DNA from: Gerris lacustris
Lineage: Eukaryota; Arthropoda; Insecta; Hemiptera; Gerridae
DNA length: 64,000 nucleotides
Reading direction: 5' to 3'
Assembly (NCBI GenBank): GCA_951217055.1
Contig: OX578280.1
Location: forward strand, 35,105,628 to 35,169,627
The notes beneath the pieces were generated by a model, which saw only the letters and a program-made list of their open reading frames with translations, had not been told where the DNA came from and made no database searches. Below, piece after piece: positions 49,401-59,976 of the stretch. The translations under genes were made by a program, and so were the position numbers. Within the stretch, counting starts at the first letter, position 1. Each line of letters starts with the position of its first letter.

Positions 49401-51056
49401 AAGAAATGTTTCATACTTATATTAATGATTTTAACTATAATCAGGTTTGCAAAGTTAAGTCAAGTATTTAAGTATGTAATTGACGTGTTTATTTGTAAGA
49501 AAGTTTTCACAGGAAAATTATTATTTAAATTAAATTATTTTAAATTTTATCATAATTTCACGCTTGGTCTCATGAATGTCTTAAGCATTTAATTCCAACA
49601 TGATTTTTAACCATGTTTTATGATGGGGAACTTGCAACATTGCATTTAAGAATTTACATTTGAAACATCAACAAACAAGATAAATATTTCATACTATAAA
49701 TGATGGTGATATAACTGCAGTAAAGTGACTATTGAAATATTATCTTATAAGATCATTTATCAGATAAAATCTTCTAATAAAATGGTTAGGCTATGGCAAT
49801 AGAACACATATATACATATTAACCTAAATATTGACATAAGTACATAAATCTTAAATAATCCCAAAAGTCAATTACTTAAACAAATCTTCCTATGTCAGAT
49901 AAGCAAATAATCAATCACAATAGTATAAGCTTTTGAGCAATATAAGTACATTATTATCTTATAAAATAGAAGCACATAAAACGCCTATAAGGTTCCTACG
50001 TCCCTACTTCTTTTTTAATAATAATATCTCTGACAAAGGTTATTACTGCACATAAGTAGTAATTAATGGAACATAGTCGTTTAATTGGCTATCCTAAATT
50101 TCTTATAAACGTCATCAATTTAATGCTCTAAAGACCAATAAGTCGTTTACCAAGTCAACACTGTTTATTTAGGAATGCCGGTTACTTAGAAAAAAAAACA
50201 ACTAACATAACAAAAGCCGACTAACCATTCTTAAAGAAATAATACCTCCACATAATTTTAACTCAAAATATATTGAAACAAATAAAATGTAATTTACACT
50301 TGAAATACATGGTATATCCTGGCTAATAGATAACCGGAAATAAAGTACTATCTCGTAACTGCCGTAATTTGTATTATTATTTACCGATGTAATAAATTAT
50401 AGCTTACCTGAATTATTAATATTTCCTTGGTTCTGGCGATTTCCTGTTGCACTTTTTCCGCCGCTTCCTTTCTAAGCTGCTTCTTAAGGGCCTTGGCTGA
50501 TTCCGCGGCCAAGGCGTTGAGCTGCTTACATAGATCCCGAGAGAATTCCAATGTCTGTATAACTTCATCGAATTTCTGTATCGCTTGTAGCTGGTCCGAA
50601 TTGAGTTCCTTGCCTGACGCCTGCAACGCCTTGTAACCGTCTAATTTGGTCTGAAAACAGAGATAGATCTAATGATGTTCTCGAATGATCTAAGCTGCAC
50701 AGTGGAAACGAGTAGTTAGTATATGTCGAAGGACAAGTATAACAAACTAAAAACCGGCTAGAATCTCAATAACAAAGCTTGTTATGAATAAGGCTTGACA
50801 AATTACAAAAATCTACAATTTTGAATCATTAGTACTCCATAAATAAACATAATAGAACTGGTACAAGCACATGGCAAACATGGCGTACCCAGAGAGCTTA
50901 AATTACGCAGTTCATAAGACCAAATAGCCGGCTTACCTTTCGCTTCTCCAAATTCCTTATTTTATGTTCGACTATCGTGATGCCCTGCCGAAGAGGTTCG
51001 TTAGCCTCCAAAGAAGGCTGTTTCACTTTTTCAGCCTTTATGGATGCTGTAGGCAT
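39056..51056 (-). CDS. Caprin: Caprin family RNA-binding protein, nine coding exons, 551 aa
   Basis: Coding exons in transcript order: 51056-50937, 50650-50408, 47040-46888, 45583-45392, 44596-44536, 44366-44221, 43772-43499, 40979-40881 and 39423-39056 (TGA). All joins keep frame and give 551 residues. The N-terminal third (about 1-175) carries the HR1-type helical region of caprins (EHKIRNLEKRKTKLDGYKAL, then a Leu/Lys/Glu-rich coiled coil), followed by an acidic segment. The middle is Pro/Glu-rich with a QQQQQ run and an Ala run (about 275-295) and an Asp/Trp-rich part. The last two exons form a Gly-Arg tail: RGRGG blocks, then GGYNRE and GDRGER repeats, ending in RQQQ. Caprins bind mRNA through such RGG tails and work with G3BP and FMRP in cytoplasmic granules and translational control; that role is family knowledge. 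Most splice sites are standard; the exon 3 donor (GTACCC) is weak. The introns are full of transposons. Family assignment is strong; exact ends of exon 3 are less sure. Confidence 0.93.
39932..40208. repeat. Palindromic repeat cluster in the last Caprin intron
   Basis: Outer arms TATTTCTAAGTACAAGTAG ... and complement at the right end. Inside, AATGATGTCTCTTATTTAAG and its complement occur several times, so the middle is made of smaller nested palindromes (ATTATTTTAAAATAAT centres). Confidence 0.85.
40353..40410. repeat. 58-base poly(A) run
   Basis: Uninterrupted A tract in the intron between Caprin exons 8 and 9; on the transcribed (minus) strand it is poly(T/U). The length may vary between individuals or be an assembly estimate. 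Confidence 0.9.
41597..42071 (-). mobile_element. Full-length tRNA-derived SINE, 475 bp
   Basis: On the minus strand the head reads GGGAGCCAGGGTGGCCGAGG (A box) and the B box is GTGGGTTCGATCCCGGG, resembling a class-II (Ser/Leu-type) tRNA. The tail ends in (CTA)n. Exact 11-bp target duplication GACATGAGGTA at 41586-41596 and 42072-42082. The GGGGAAGAGGACCCCTCAGG-type phrase is present twice in the body. Confidence 0.93.
42177..42580. mobile_element. Pogo/Tigger-like MITE, copy 2 (404 bp)
   Basis: CAGTAGAACCTTGATAAG...GAGGTTCTACTG with TA on each side (42175-42176, 42581-42582). Same length as 20421-20824 and closely similar to it. Confidence 0.92.
45630..45850. repeat. Repeat in Caprin intron 4
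   Basis: Contains reiterated GGACAGTCCTG / GGAACTTCTAGTCCTG / GAGACAGTCCTGGAACCG phrases. The 61-codon frame here is not coding. Class unknown. Confidence 0.35.
47041..50407. other. Caprin intron 2 (3.4 kb)
   Basis: Holds an A run (about 47,660-47,683), a patch with repeated CTTTAGACTGTTAYTCCCC (47,810 and 47,985), the inverted-repeat element 48298-48792 and a diverged direct repeat around 49,200-49,450 (TTAATATCAATCACTAATAACATTATTCC twice). No coding exon seen inside. Confidence 0.5.
48298..48792. mobile_element. MITE with 30-bp TIR in Caprin intron 2
   Basis: Ends ACAAGGATCTTATATAAAGG and CCTTTATATAAGATCCTTGT; GGCAAAAAAGTGAC is also inverted between the two ends. An inner pair GGGACAAATTACTTTC / GAAGGTAATTTGTCCC gives a second stem. 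It splits an older repeat whose halves carry CATGGAAACCTAG / CATGGAAACGTAG. Confidence 0.78.
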
Positions 51057-51180
51057 TTTTCACAGGGATAGGGGCACGGACATGAGGGAACACTCGCACT
51101 TGAACAGGGAACTAACCGGCAGTGCAGCCACCAAGCGGCAAACTCCCACAAAAACTGAAATTCCCTAGGCCCTTCAATTT
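51057..51180 (-). promoter_or_regulatory. 5' UTR/promoter region of Caprin
   Basis: This stretch just upstream of the Caprin ATG is clearly richer in G+C than its surroundings and has several CpGs. It fits a CpG-type core promoter plus 5' UTR. I saw no convincing TATA box at a fixed distance, and the transcription start is not determined. Confidence 0.4.
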
Positions 51181-52501
51181 TCAAAAGTCATTCCATTTTA
51201 TATAAGCGTTAAGCGTGTGAATCAATGATTTTTGACAATAAATTCGATTAGTTAGATCTCATATCGTAGATTTATTAAAAATATTTATAAAATTTAAATC
51301 AGATGGTACATTTTGAACGATAAACATATTTTGCGATGGACCATAGAAAGCGCCCCCCCCCTTGAACTTTAAGAAAGAAGACTTTAAAAAGGCAACTATA
51401 AGTTAATAATTATGTTTAATCTTTATGGGTTCCATAAAACTCTTTGTTTTATATTACAGTCTGGGGTAAACTCGGGTTGTACGTGCCACCACTTAGAGGT
51501 TAGGTGATAAAATCCCGCATATTAAATTAAAAACCTTAATTTTGTGTACCCTTGAATTTTCAATAGCAGCTCCAACCGCTTTGCAGTGCTCCGCTCATTT
51601 CCTGAAGAAAAACAACCCTCTTGTATATAAACCAGGTAGAGGTCCAACTCGAAGAAATTTCGATGTCACGTACAATCCGATTTAGCCCAGTCTGGTTTTT
51701 TGCAAATACAAAAATCGATAAAATCATCACATTTCTAATGATTTAAAATTAACAGTGCTTCATGGGGTTGGGTTTAATTTTTATGTAAATCTGTAGAACA
51801 GAGGGCGTTTGGGGAGGAACCTAAAGAAAACTAGAGAATCTAAATTTCTCTTAAGTCTTTAAATCCAAAATACAAAACTAATGTTTCGACGATGGGACAT
51901 AATCTCTTAAATTTATCAATTAAACTGTTTTACTCCATCCCTTATGTTCCAACTTTCATTAAAAATTTATTCTTTACCAATAACAAAACGAAAAATCAAT
52001 TAAACTCCAATTCCAATTAAGGGGGAAAATGTAAATAGATTTCAATTTCATTTAATAATATTTATATTTATTCAATAAAGTCTAGCATAAATACACAATT
52101 ATCTTGTATGACAAAAACGAATACATAAATCAAGAATTTTAAGTCTTAAAAAATCTCACATATACCTCTCTACCATACTAGAATAATACAATAAGAATAA
52201 TTATTATCACAATTTTATAAACGAAATGATAAAATACATTTTAAAAAAGCTAAGAAAAATCCTACACTCAGAACATACATAGATCAAAAAGATTTAAAAC
52301 AAAAAAAAATCAAATGGCCGTACTTAACAATACTTTTTTTAGTATGTATTACTTTTAATTTAGTAACAAATTACTCCAAAATATATATTTTTTTAAAAAG
52401 TATCTATTTTTATAACAATAGAGCATATCAAATAAATAAAATATTTTTACAAATTAGAAGTTTTTTATCTTATTATAAGTGTATCCAAAATAAAAACATT
52501 T
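51181..52501. other. Interval between Caprin and centrin
   Basis: Head (Caprin promoter) to tail (centrin 3' end), both minus strand. 51,560-51,690 is another copy of the family seen at 26158-26369. The rest is A/T-rich; centrin poly(A) signals must lie in 52,080-52,500. Confidence 0.4.
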
Positions 52502-55500
52502 TTAAATTAAATTAGCCTTTTTCATGACCCGAGCAAATTCCTGTTCATTAATCTCTCCATCTCCGTCTATATCAGCCTCTTCAATCATTTCCTAAAAAAA
52601 AAAAAAATAATAATAAAAAAAATAATAATAAAAAAAATAAATAAAAAAAATAAATAAAAAAAATAATAAAATTATTAATTAGATAAAATTATGTAAAACT
52701 AGACTTAATATGGAATTGTAAACAATTCCCAACTAACATTCTACTTGAAAGTAAGTAGAATGTTTTATTAGACAAAAGTGTTTTATAGTAAAGAGTTTTG
52801 GGTATTGATAGGGTGGGCTAAAGAAATGGATAAATTTGAAGTCACTCTCGCAAACATTTAAAAAAATATTTTCAAGTATTATTGTGAAAAACATAAGAGT
52901 ATACAGGGTGGTCCAAAAGTCTCCCCCCCCCCCCCCCCCCCCCTCTTAACTTTTGAACGGTTTGAGATAAATTAATGAAACTTAGGGGATCTCTACCATG
53001 CATAGGGAAGTTTGTTTTCATACAATCACCCACTAGGGGCAACCACCCACTTAGCCCCCAGGCCACCCAACTTCAAAATTTCAAATTGGAGTGTATATTT
53101 TTGATATCATATTTGGATTCTATGGCAAAAAATAAAAATATTTTAATCCAAACTTTTTTTTATATCTCCAATATTTTGCCCCCTATAGGGGGGCAAATGT
53201 GTAAAAATCGTAGATTTCAGCGCCTGGGGGCAATATTGTGGTTGCCCCTAGTACGGGAGTGGATGAAAACAAACTTCCCTTTACATGGTACAGATCCCCC
53301 AAGTTCCATTACTTTATTTCAAACCGTTTAGATTTTATAACGATCTAAGTGTTATTTTTTACTATTTCGGAAGGGTTATTTTGCTATCTTTGCCCACCTG
53401 TAGGGGGCAAAATATTGAAGATGGAAAAAATAGTTTCAAGTAAAAGTTTATTATTTTTCACCGTAGGATCCAAATATGATATCAAAAATATACACTCCAA
53501 TTTGAAATTTTGAAGTTGGGTGGCCTGGGGGCAAAGTGGGTGGTTGCCCCTAGTGGGTGATTGCATGAAAACAAACTTCCCTATGCATGGTAGAGATCCC
53601 CCAAGTTTCATTAATTTATCTCAAACCGTTCAAAAGTTAAGAGGGGGGGGGGAGACTTTTGGACCACCCTGTATAACATGCCATTAAAGATTAAAAAACT
53701 AAAATCTCAAGTTCGGAAAATTATATCAGTAAGATGGTGTCTGTTCCTCTCTATGCATTCCTGGAATCTGGTGCGTATAGGTTTTGCATGACTCTCTGAA
53801 ACATCTCCATGAGACTCAAAGCTATTTCTTATTGGATTCTTGTCTTCAACAGGAGAAGTGTTGTTGAGCGAGTACTGTACACTTTGCTTTTAAGATGGCC
53901 ATGATATCCCAAATTGATATGAAGTCGAAATTCCATGCGAGTAGCAGTCAGACTATGGCCATTTTTGTAATATGCTTCACGGCAATAGCAAATTGTCCCC
54001 AACCCCCTGATCAATGATTGCTAAATGGCAGGTACCTGTGAACATAACAATAACACTATCGCCTTCCTAAAAGCTCCTCAGAGTTGCCACTATAACTTTC
54101 AAATTTTCCTGTTTCTCTAGCCCACCCGTATGTGTTGCTACAAAGTAAGTTCAGTGAAGCTCCAATTTACTGTTCCTAGATTTTAAGTCTCCCCAACACT
54201 TGATTTTTAAATCCCCGTTCAGATAAGGTTTAAACTTGGATTATTATAATTTTATTCTATAATCTTACAATCATTTGTTACATTTCCTGTCCCATAGTAA
54301 TAGTCATTAATTCAGCACCAAAAACTTAAATAGCTTATCCTGCTTTTTAAAGTTCCCCACTAGGTCAAATATGGTTTTGAGGTTTTCAGCTTATATAAAT
54401 GCACCTCCAGCAAAAAAAAATCAATCAATTGTAACAACTCATTCTATTTTTATCTTGAAATTCTCACTTACTATTTGTAATTTTTTTGTCATTAGAAAAA
54501 TAAAACTGTTTTGTGGCAAGTTTTTTTCTAAAAATTATTATTAAAGTAGTTTTTTGAATAATTTGTAAAACTATGGCACATCTAAATAGTTTTTTAGTAA
54601 ACAAAAAGTTGAAAATTCTGTCTCAAGTTGATAACCATCAAGGATCTCAAATTGGTAAAAAAAAATGTAACGTGAATATAACAGTCTTTGATGCAATACA
54701 TTTCATCTCATCAGTTTCCAACTGGGCGCAATTATGAAATGTTTCCAGAGAGCATTTGATAGGCCTGGAGGAGCCAAGCAAGTTCCCTCTTTATCCGTTT
54801 CATAGCTAGGGAGGAGTGTTTTGTATCAGATGAATGGGACTCCCTTCCAAGCCAGGTTTTATTTGAAGTATTTACAGAGCTTTAAAAACTTCTGTCACTC
54901 AGGCATTGGAAGAAATATTGCAGGATGGTAATAAGAAAGAAGAAAATCATTTATTATATATAGCAGCAGTAGAAACCTTAAAAAGATAAGTATCTTTAAG
55001 CTCAAATTAAAAATTTGATTGTGCCAGTTTGTATAGTTTAGAAAAAATATATTTCATGCAAAAAGAACAATGAATATCCATGTCTTTCTTATTGCTCATC
55101 TTGTCACAGATAAGAACCAAGCCAAATATTTTGGCTGAGTTTGAAAACATTAGAGTGGTGATTTGATTCTTCATCTACTAACTGCAAATTACTTTGAAGA
55201 CACAAAAGAAAAGACAAGAAAGATTTCATGACGATAAAAGAGCTACATACCAACACACGAATTTTGTACTTAATAAAATATGCCATAATTTATCCATTCC
55301 TTTTATTTACCTTGGATTCTCTGCCTGTGAGTATGTTGTGCATAAATTTAGTATTTTAAGAAAATAAAATCCCCATCCCACTCTATAATTCCTAAGAATA
55401 ATATAATAGTCTAAGAATTTTATGATTAATGCAACATAAACCTAAAGCCGGGTTCAGACGGAGTCGTGAACCGGGCGTGAGCACTACTTGTACTGAGCAT

Positions 55501-58500
55501 GCGCAACGACTAGCTTATTCAACACAGGGACTCACGACCCTCTACTGTTCACACGAAACAAGTGCCTTCATTTGTCGTCAGTTTATCACTTGTTGTTTAA
55601 TTGGGGCAGAACTGAAACCACGAAAATTGTTTACAAACTATTAATACATGAGTTTAAAAATCACTTAAAAAACTCAAGCAATAAATAAAAAAGAGGTTTT
55701 GTGTGGGTTCGTGGTTGGGTGAAGAGGCGGAGTTTACTCGGTGCCGCTAAATACTATTAGTGGCACAGGGAGTTATCCTCAGAAGATCAAAACGACTACA
55801 GAAACTTTTTTTGGATGGAGCCAAATCAGTTTTGGTTTTTCGCTCAATGAAGGGAAAGCAAAGATTCAGAAAAAAGACTCCAATTAGAGAAGATCAATTT
55901 CGGCAAAATCAAAACTTCATGTCATTTTAAGATTCTTAGCTACTGGTGATTCTTCCACATGTTGTCTACTCTTCGGTAGGAATACGAGTGAAACGCTGGT
56001 GCTATCTCCAACCAGTTGGAGTGAGCACGACCTGATTTTTCGAGGGCGGGCACGTCACCCACACCCACTACCAATGGTTCACAAGAGGTAGTGATCACGA
56101 CCAGCTAGGCGGTCGTGATCAGTTTACGACTCCATCTGAATCTGGCTTAAGAGCTATATTTCAGTTACTCAATGATATGATTTAATAGTTGACACCAATC
56201 AATTCCCAATATGTAAAATATTTTAAATATGATAAAAAATCATACAAACCATCAGCTCTTCATCTTCGAGATTCTCTCCCAATTCCTGCGAAACTCTTTT
56301 CAAATTAGCAAAAGATATTTTGCCAGTGTTATCATCATCGAATAGTTTAAATGCTCTTGATATTTCACTTTTGGAGTTTCGATCATTCAGCTTAGCAGCC
56401 ATTATATCTCGAAATTCACACTCAGATAGGAACTCTAAATAATTAACAAAATAAGTCAGTAAAAATTATGAAAACCAATTAAATTTAGAAAGAGATAAAA
56501 AAAAAAAAACAACAAACAATTTAGCATTATATGTGCAAGAACATTCTTGTTTTTTTATTATTATTTTTTACCTCATGCCCTTCTTATTTCAAGCTTATTG
56601 TTTTTAGTTAACGTGATAAATAACTTATACACAGGACAAAATAATTAAATCTCTCCACCAAAAGTAACTTTATTGTAAAAAGCTCAGTACCGGCAAGGCG
56701 TGTGGAAATGTGAAAGGTACAGGGTCAAAGAGTCAAGTTTTGAGTTTAGACACGAGTTTAAATCAAATTACTAAAAAAAGACTTTAAGTACACTAACGAT
56801 ACATTTAAGGGCAGTAATACTTTTGTAATTCAAATATAGTGACTCCACAGTTAATATTATAAAATGTATACATACTTGCACCCCTTTTATCAATTTGAGC
56901 TAATAATCTGGTAATGTCATCGGGTATCGGGTCAAAACCAAGAGCTCTGAATACAACCTGAAATTAAATTTAAACAAAAAAACATTAAAATTAGATAAAC
57001 AGAGTTAAAATAAAAGTGATATTTAAAGTGAAGAACAGTTAAAATGTTTAAACATTCACAATACTAATAAGTTAATAAGGAGATGTCAACTACAGTAGAA
57101 CCTCATTTAACAGACCCTATCGTATCAGACAGGTAAATAAAAGTCCAGTTTAGCAGCAGTGCTCGAGGTGTCGTGGTGCGTGGTTGTAAAATGGCTCCAT
57201 ATCTGTCTAAACACCAAAAAATAGGTGTTGCTCTAAGTGCAGTGATACTTTAAGATAATATATTATGTAAAAAGAAGAGAAGTGTATGTAGTAAGAAGTT
57301 GTTGCAGAAGAGGAATTATTTCACCCATGTGAGAGACCTGTAAAGGAGTTGGATGCAAAGGGTTACCTTGGATGGATGAAAATTGTTTTGTGAAACTACT
57401 TGGTATGGTCGAAGTCACATCAAACTGATCAAACGGAAATGAAGCTGAGGTGAAAAGGTGCAAGTCGGACTGTCGAACCCACCAACCACGCTACACACAC
57501 TCCGACCCAACAAAAAATGTGGTGGGGGGTCGGTGGTTGGATGGTCCAGCCGGCCTGACCGCCCGACCATCGGTCCCGACAGATTTCATGCCCCAACAGC
57601 GCTACACACGGGCCAACTGACGGGCAGTCGTGTCGGCCAGTGTGTAGGGGGTTTAAAGGACTCTTTTGTCTTGCACCTGTCTTTGCCTCCAGTGTACGCA
57701 CTCCCATATACCGTATAAGCCAAAAAAAAAAAAAACTCCTGTGTGCGCCTGGCCTTAAGAGTGATTTTAATATGGGGCATAATAAACACTTTTATAGTTT
57801 ACAACGGAATTTTCATAAGAGGTTCACCCTTTTGCATGGTTATTTAAATTATTATTTTTCAATCACAACCTTTAGCCCTTTATAGTCACTTAAAATAAAG
57901 TTTTACAGTAACTTATCATTTTACCTTCAAATGCTGGACACTCAGTTTGCCAAGACCACTCTTATCAAAGAGTTCAAAAACCTCTTTAATCTCGTTCAAA
58001 AATATTTTTGTAACTCTTATCTTTGGACCCTGAGCCAATTTTTGCAAGGATGTTGTGGAAGAATTGAGATTATCTTCGGCTTCAAAATCCTAAAAAGTTA
58101 AATAAACAACAGTGTTAACTCATAAGGCACAATTATATTATTATTTAAAAATAAAAATACACATATATAACAAATTGAATAACAAACAGGAGCTATAAGT
58201 TGATGAAAGAAGCTAGTTTTACAAAAATGTACTGTCACAATAAATATTCTTACATAATCATCAGTAAGATTATTATTTCAATATCTAAAACAGAATTACA
58301 TATATTACATTTGAATATATTTATAGCAGAAATCATTCCTGATTATATGTTCAAAGTTAAGTCTAGATTAGTTTTCAGTGGGATGTTCAATTTATAAATT
58401 AGAAACCTCATTATATATCTACTTTATTACATTTTAAGTGAATTCAAATTTTATACAAATGAGTAAATTATAAATAATTATATGGCCTTACATTACATAT

Positions 58501-59976
58501 TATCTTTGAAAATAAAAAAATCAAATTATAATAGATAGTGAAATAGTGTACAGCCTTGAATGACTTTCAGGTCTCAGAAAATAATGAGAGAAGCAGTAAT
58601 AAAAAAATAGATTGCAACTCATCATATATTGGCAAAACTTCCCAATCCTTATATATGAATATAGCCTCAAACAAAACTATCCTAATCCCACCGCCCTTAA
58701 TAATCACTTTTTTTTAACCAATCATAAATTTGATTTTATAAAACACTGTTAACTTTAGAACTGGACAAATAACTTAAGAGTTTGTTATCAGAATATTATT
58801 GCTTCTTTAAATTCCCTCTTGGCGTTAGTCTTGACTTATAATTTTTGCAATATTGTCTAGTTAATAGTTATATTTCAGTTGATATGGATATTTTTGTTGT
58901 TTTTTTTTTGTCTTGCCTCGCATTTTTTTTACTTCTGCGCAATATGCATATTTTTGATATTTTAAGTCTTGTTGTAGTTTCTTAGTTGTACCCTTTAACC
59001 CTTAGCTGAATGTACATCCTTTTACCTGGGTCACTTACCGTTAATCCTCTAAACTCCATTTTGTCCTCCACTTTATTTCATTTCAAAATGTTGTTACTAG
59101 ATCATACCCACTTCAAACTTCACTATAATAAGATTGTAAGTTTAGTATAGCCAAGTACCTATAGTATATAGTATATACCCTGATGATGCAAAAAAAAATT
59201 ATGAAACTAGTTGATTGAACTATGTTGTTTTTATTAAACCGTACCTCACTAATTTCATTCTAATTCATAATTTGGTAAAACTGCAGTTATCGTAGGCAAA
59301 TCAGTAGGAAAAGAGGTTAGAAAATTGGGGGCCCTCAATCGAATGTACTGTTTAGACAAAGGGATATCATCTCTAAAATGTATTAAGTAATTGTAAAAAT
59401 ATAATCTTTCAAATGTATAAATCTTAAAAATGAACTCTTTTCACAAAGAGATATAATCTCTTCAAGTGAATAAATCAAGCGAAATGGTGTCGCCGAGCGA
59501 TTCCCAAGTGTATAGATAACTGCAGATTAGCCTTATTTTTAAGTAGGCTTAAATTGTTTGCCAAATTTATTTTTATATATCATTCAGGAAAGGACAATTT
59601 AATATTTATGAACTCGCCGCCTTTTTACTGTATTTTTAGGATATTACTATTATATCACTTAAGTTGTGCATATTTTGTAGGTCATGTTATAAATATTTGA
59701 CATTTTTGAGCTCCCTCTCTTATATTTTTTAAATATAAGATAAATAATTTTAAGATAATAAACTATTAAGATTTGAATTACCAACTGTTGAAATACCAAA
59801 AATAAATAAGTTGATAGCATATTACAACCAAGTGTAGTGATAATAATAAATTAAAAGTAAAATAAAGGAGTGGTGTAGTAGGGCCGCGAGTACTATTGCA
59901 GTAATAGTTTGTACTCACTTGCCTACTCATGCAGATAAAATTGCATAAGACTTAAAGGATTTGGTTCACTTACCAT
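52502..59976 (-). CDS. Centrin-like EF-hand protein, five coding exons, 174 aa
   Basis: Coding exons: 59976-59974 (ATG only, donor GTAAGT), 58089-57925, 56957-56876, 56434-56250 and 52591-52502 (TAA). All joins are in frame; 174 residues is close to the usual centrin length of about 170. Centrins are small calcium-binding proteins of centrioles, basal bodies and nuclear complexes. Loop by loop: EF1 (residues 43-54, [12 protein letters not shown]) ends in His and lacks acidic ligands. EF2 (79-90, DKRGAKFLSECE) is degenerate. EF3 (116-127, [12 protein letters not shown]) keeps the centrin-typical pattern ending in Asn. EF4 (152-163, [12 protein letters not shown]) is fully canonical. The signature blocks [25 protein letters not shown] and [12 protein letters not shown] identify it as centrin rather than calmodulin. 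The N-terminal tail is short and Ser/Thr-rich. The exon 4 donor (GTTTGT) is weak. Calcium binding probably depends on EF4; this is inference. Confidence 0.93.
52904..53671. mobile_element. Foldback element with TA flanks, 768 bp, in a centrin intron
   Basis: CAGGGTGGTCCAAAAGTCTC at the left and its complement at the right, flanked by TA. Arms of about 230 bp each. A third copy of the arm unit (GAAAACAAACTTCCCTTTAC ... CAAACCGTTTAG) lies inside at 53,255-53,330, so the structure is a mosaic. A C run (52,922-52,943) and a G run (53,643-53,652) sit at mirror positions. The ORFs inside are arm shadows. Confidence 0.88.
53710..54035 (-). pseudogene. Broken transposase-type helix-turn-helix domain (DUF4817-like)
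   Basis: Minus-strand residues [20 protein letters not shown] and following HINLG match the start of the arthropod DUF4817 domain, known from mariner-related transposase-like proteins (pattern F..EAYFKNGHS...T.R.FR.HFN). The frame stops soon after, and the flanking part is frameshifted. It is an inactive relic inside the last centrin intron. Confidence 0.6.
54036..55442. other. Centrin intron, nothing further recognised
   Basis: A/T-rich intronic DNA. 54,700-54,860 is a little G+C-richer, without an open frame. Confidence 0.35.
55446..56147 (+). mobile_element. Harbinger/PIF-type element relic, 702 bp
   Basis: TIR AGCCGGGTTCAGACGGAGTC and ACTCCATCTGAATCTGGCT (inverted, a few mismatches), flanked by TAA on both sides (55443-55445 and 56148-56150), the 3-bp duplication of the Harbinger group. 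Near 55,905-55,950 the plus strand reads [13 protein letters not shown], the hallmark of PIF/Harbinger transposase, preceded by PIREDQF. Stops and shifts break the gene, and most of the catalytic domain is gone. Confidence 0.85.
57095..57780. mobile_element. Degenerate DNA-transposon fragments in centrin intron 2
   Basis: Starts with CAGTAGAACCTCATTTAACA, a pogo-type terminus. 57,290-57,350 reads [16 protein letters not shown], faintly like the start of a Harbinger transposase. 57,450-57,760 is G+C-rich with inverted GTGTGTAG/CTACACAC-type words and ends in A13 and CTCCTGTGTGCGCCTGGCC. It is a mosaic of relics, and the several ORFs there are not genes. Confidence 0.4.
58090..59973. other. Centrin intron 1 (1.9 kb)
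   Basis: Intron between the ATG-only exon and the first domain exon. It is A/T-rich, with no repeat ends or coding signal that I can support. Confidence 0.5.

Noticed and set aside
52872..53611. Similar frames on both strands ([20 protein letters not shown])
   Set aside because: Same peptide on both strands because the foldback arms are inverted copies; not a gene family.
57429..57885. Five overlapping frames of 66-92 codons
   Set aside because: G+C-rich transposon relic within a centrin intron; no frame shows motifs or splice support.
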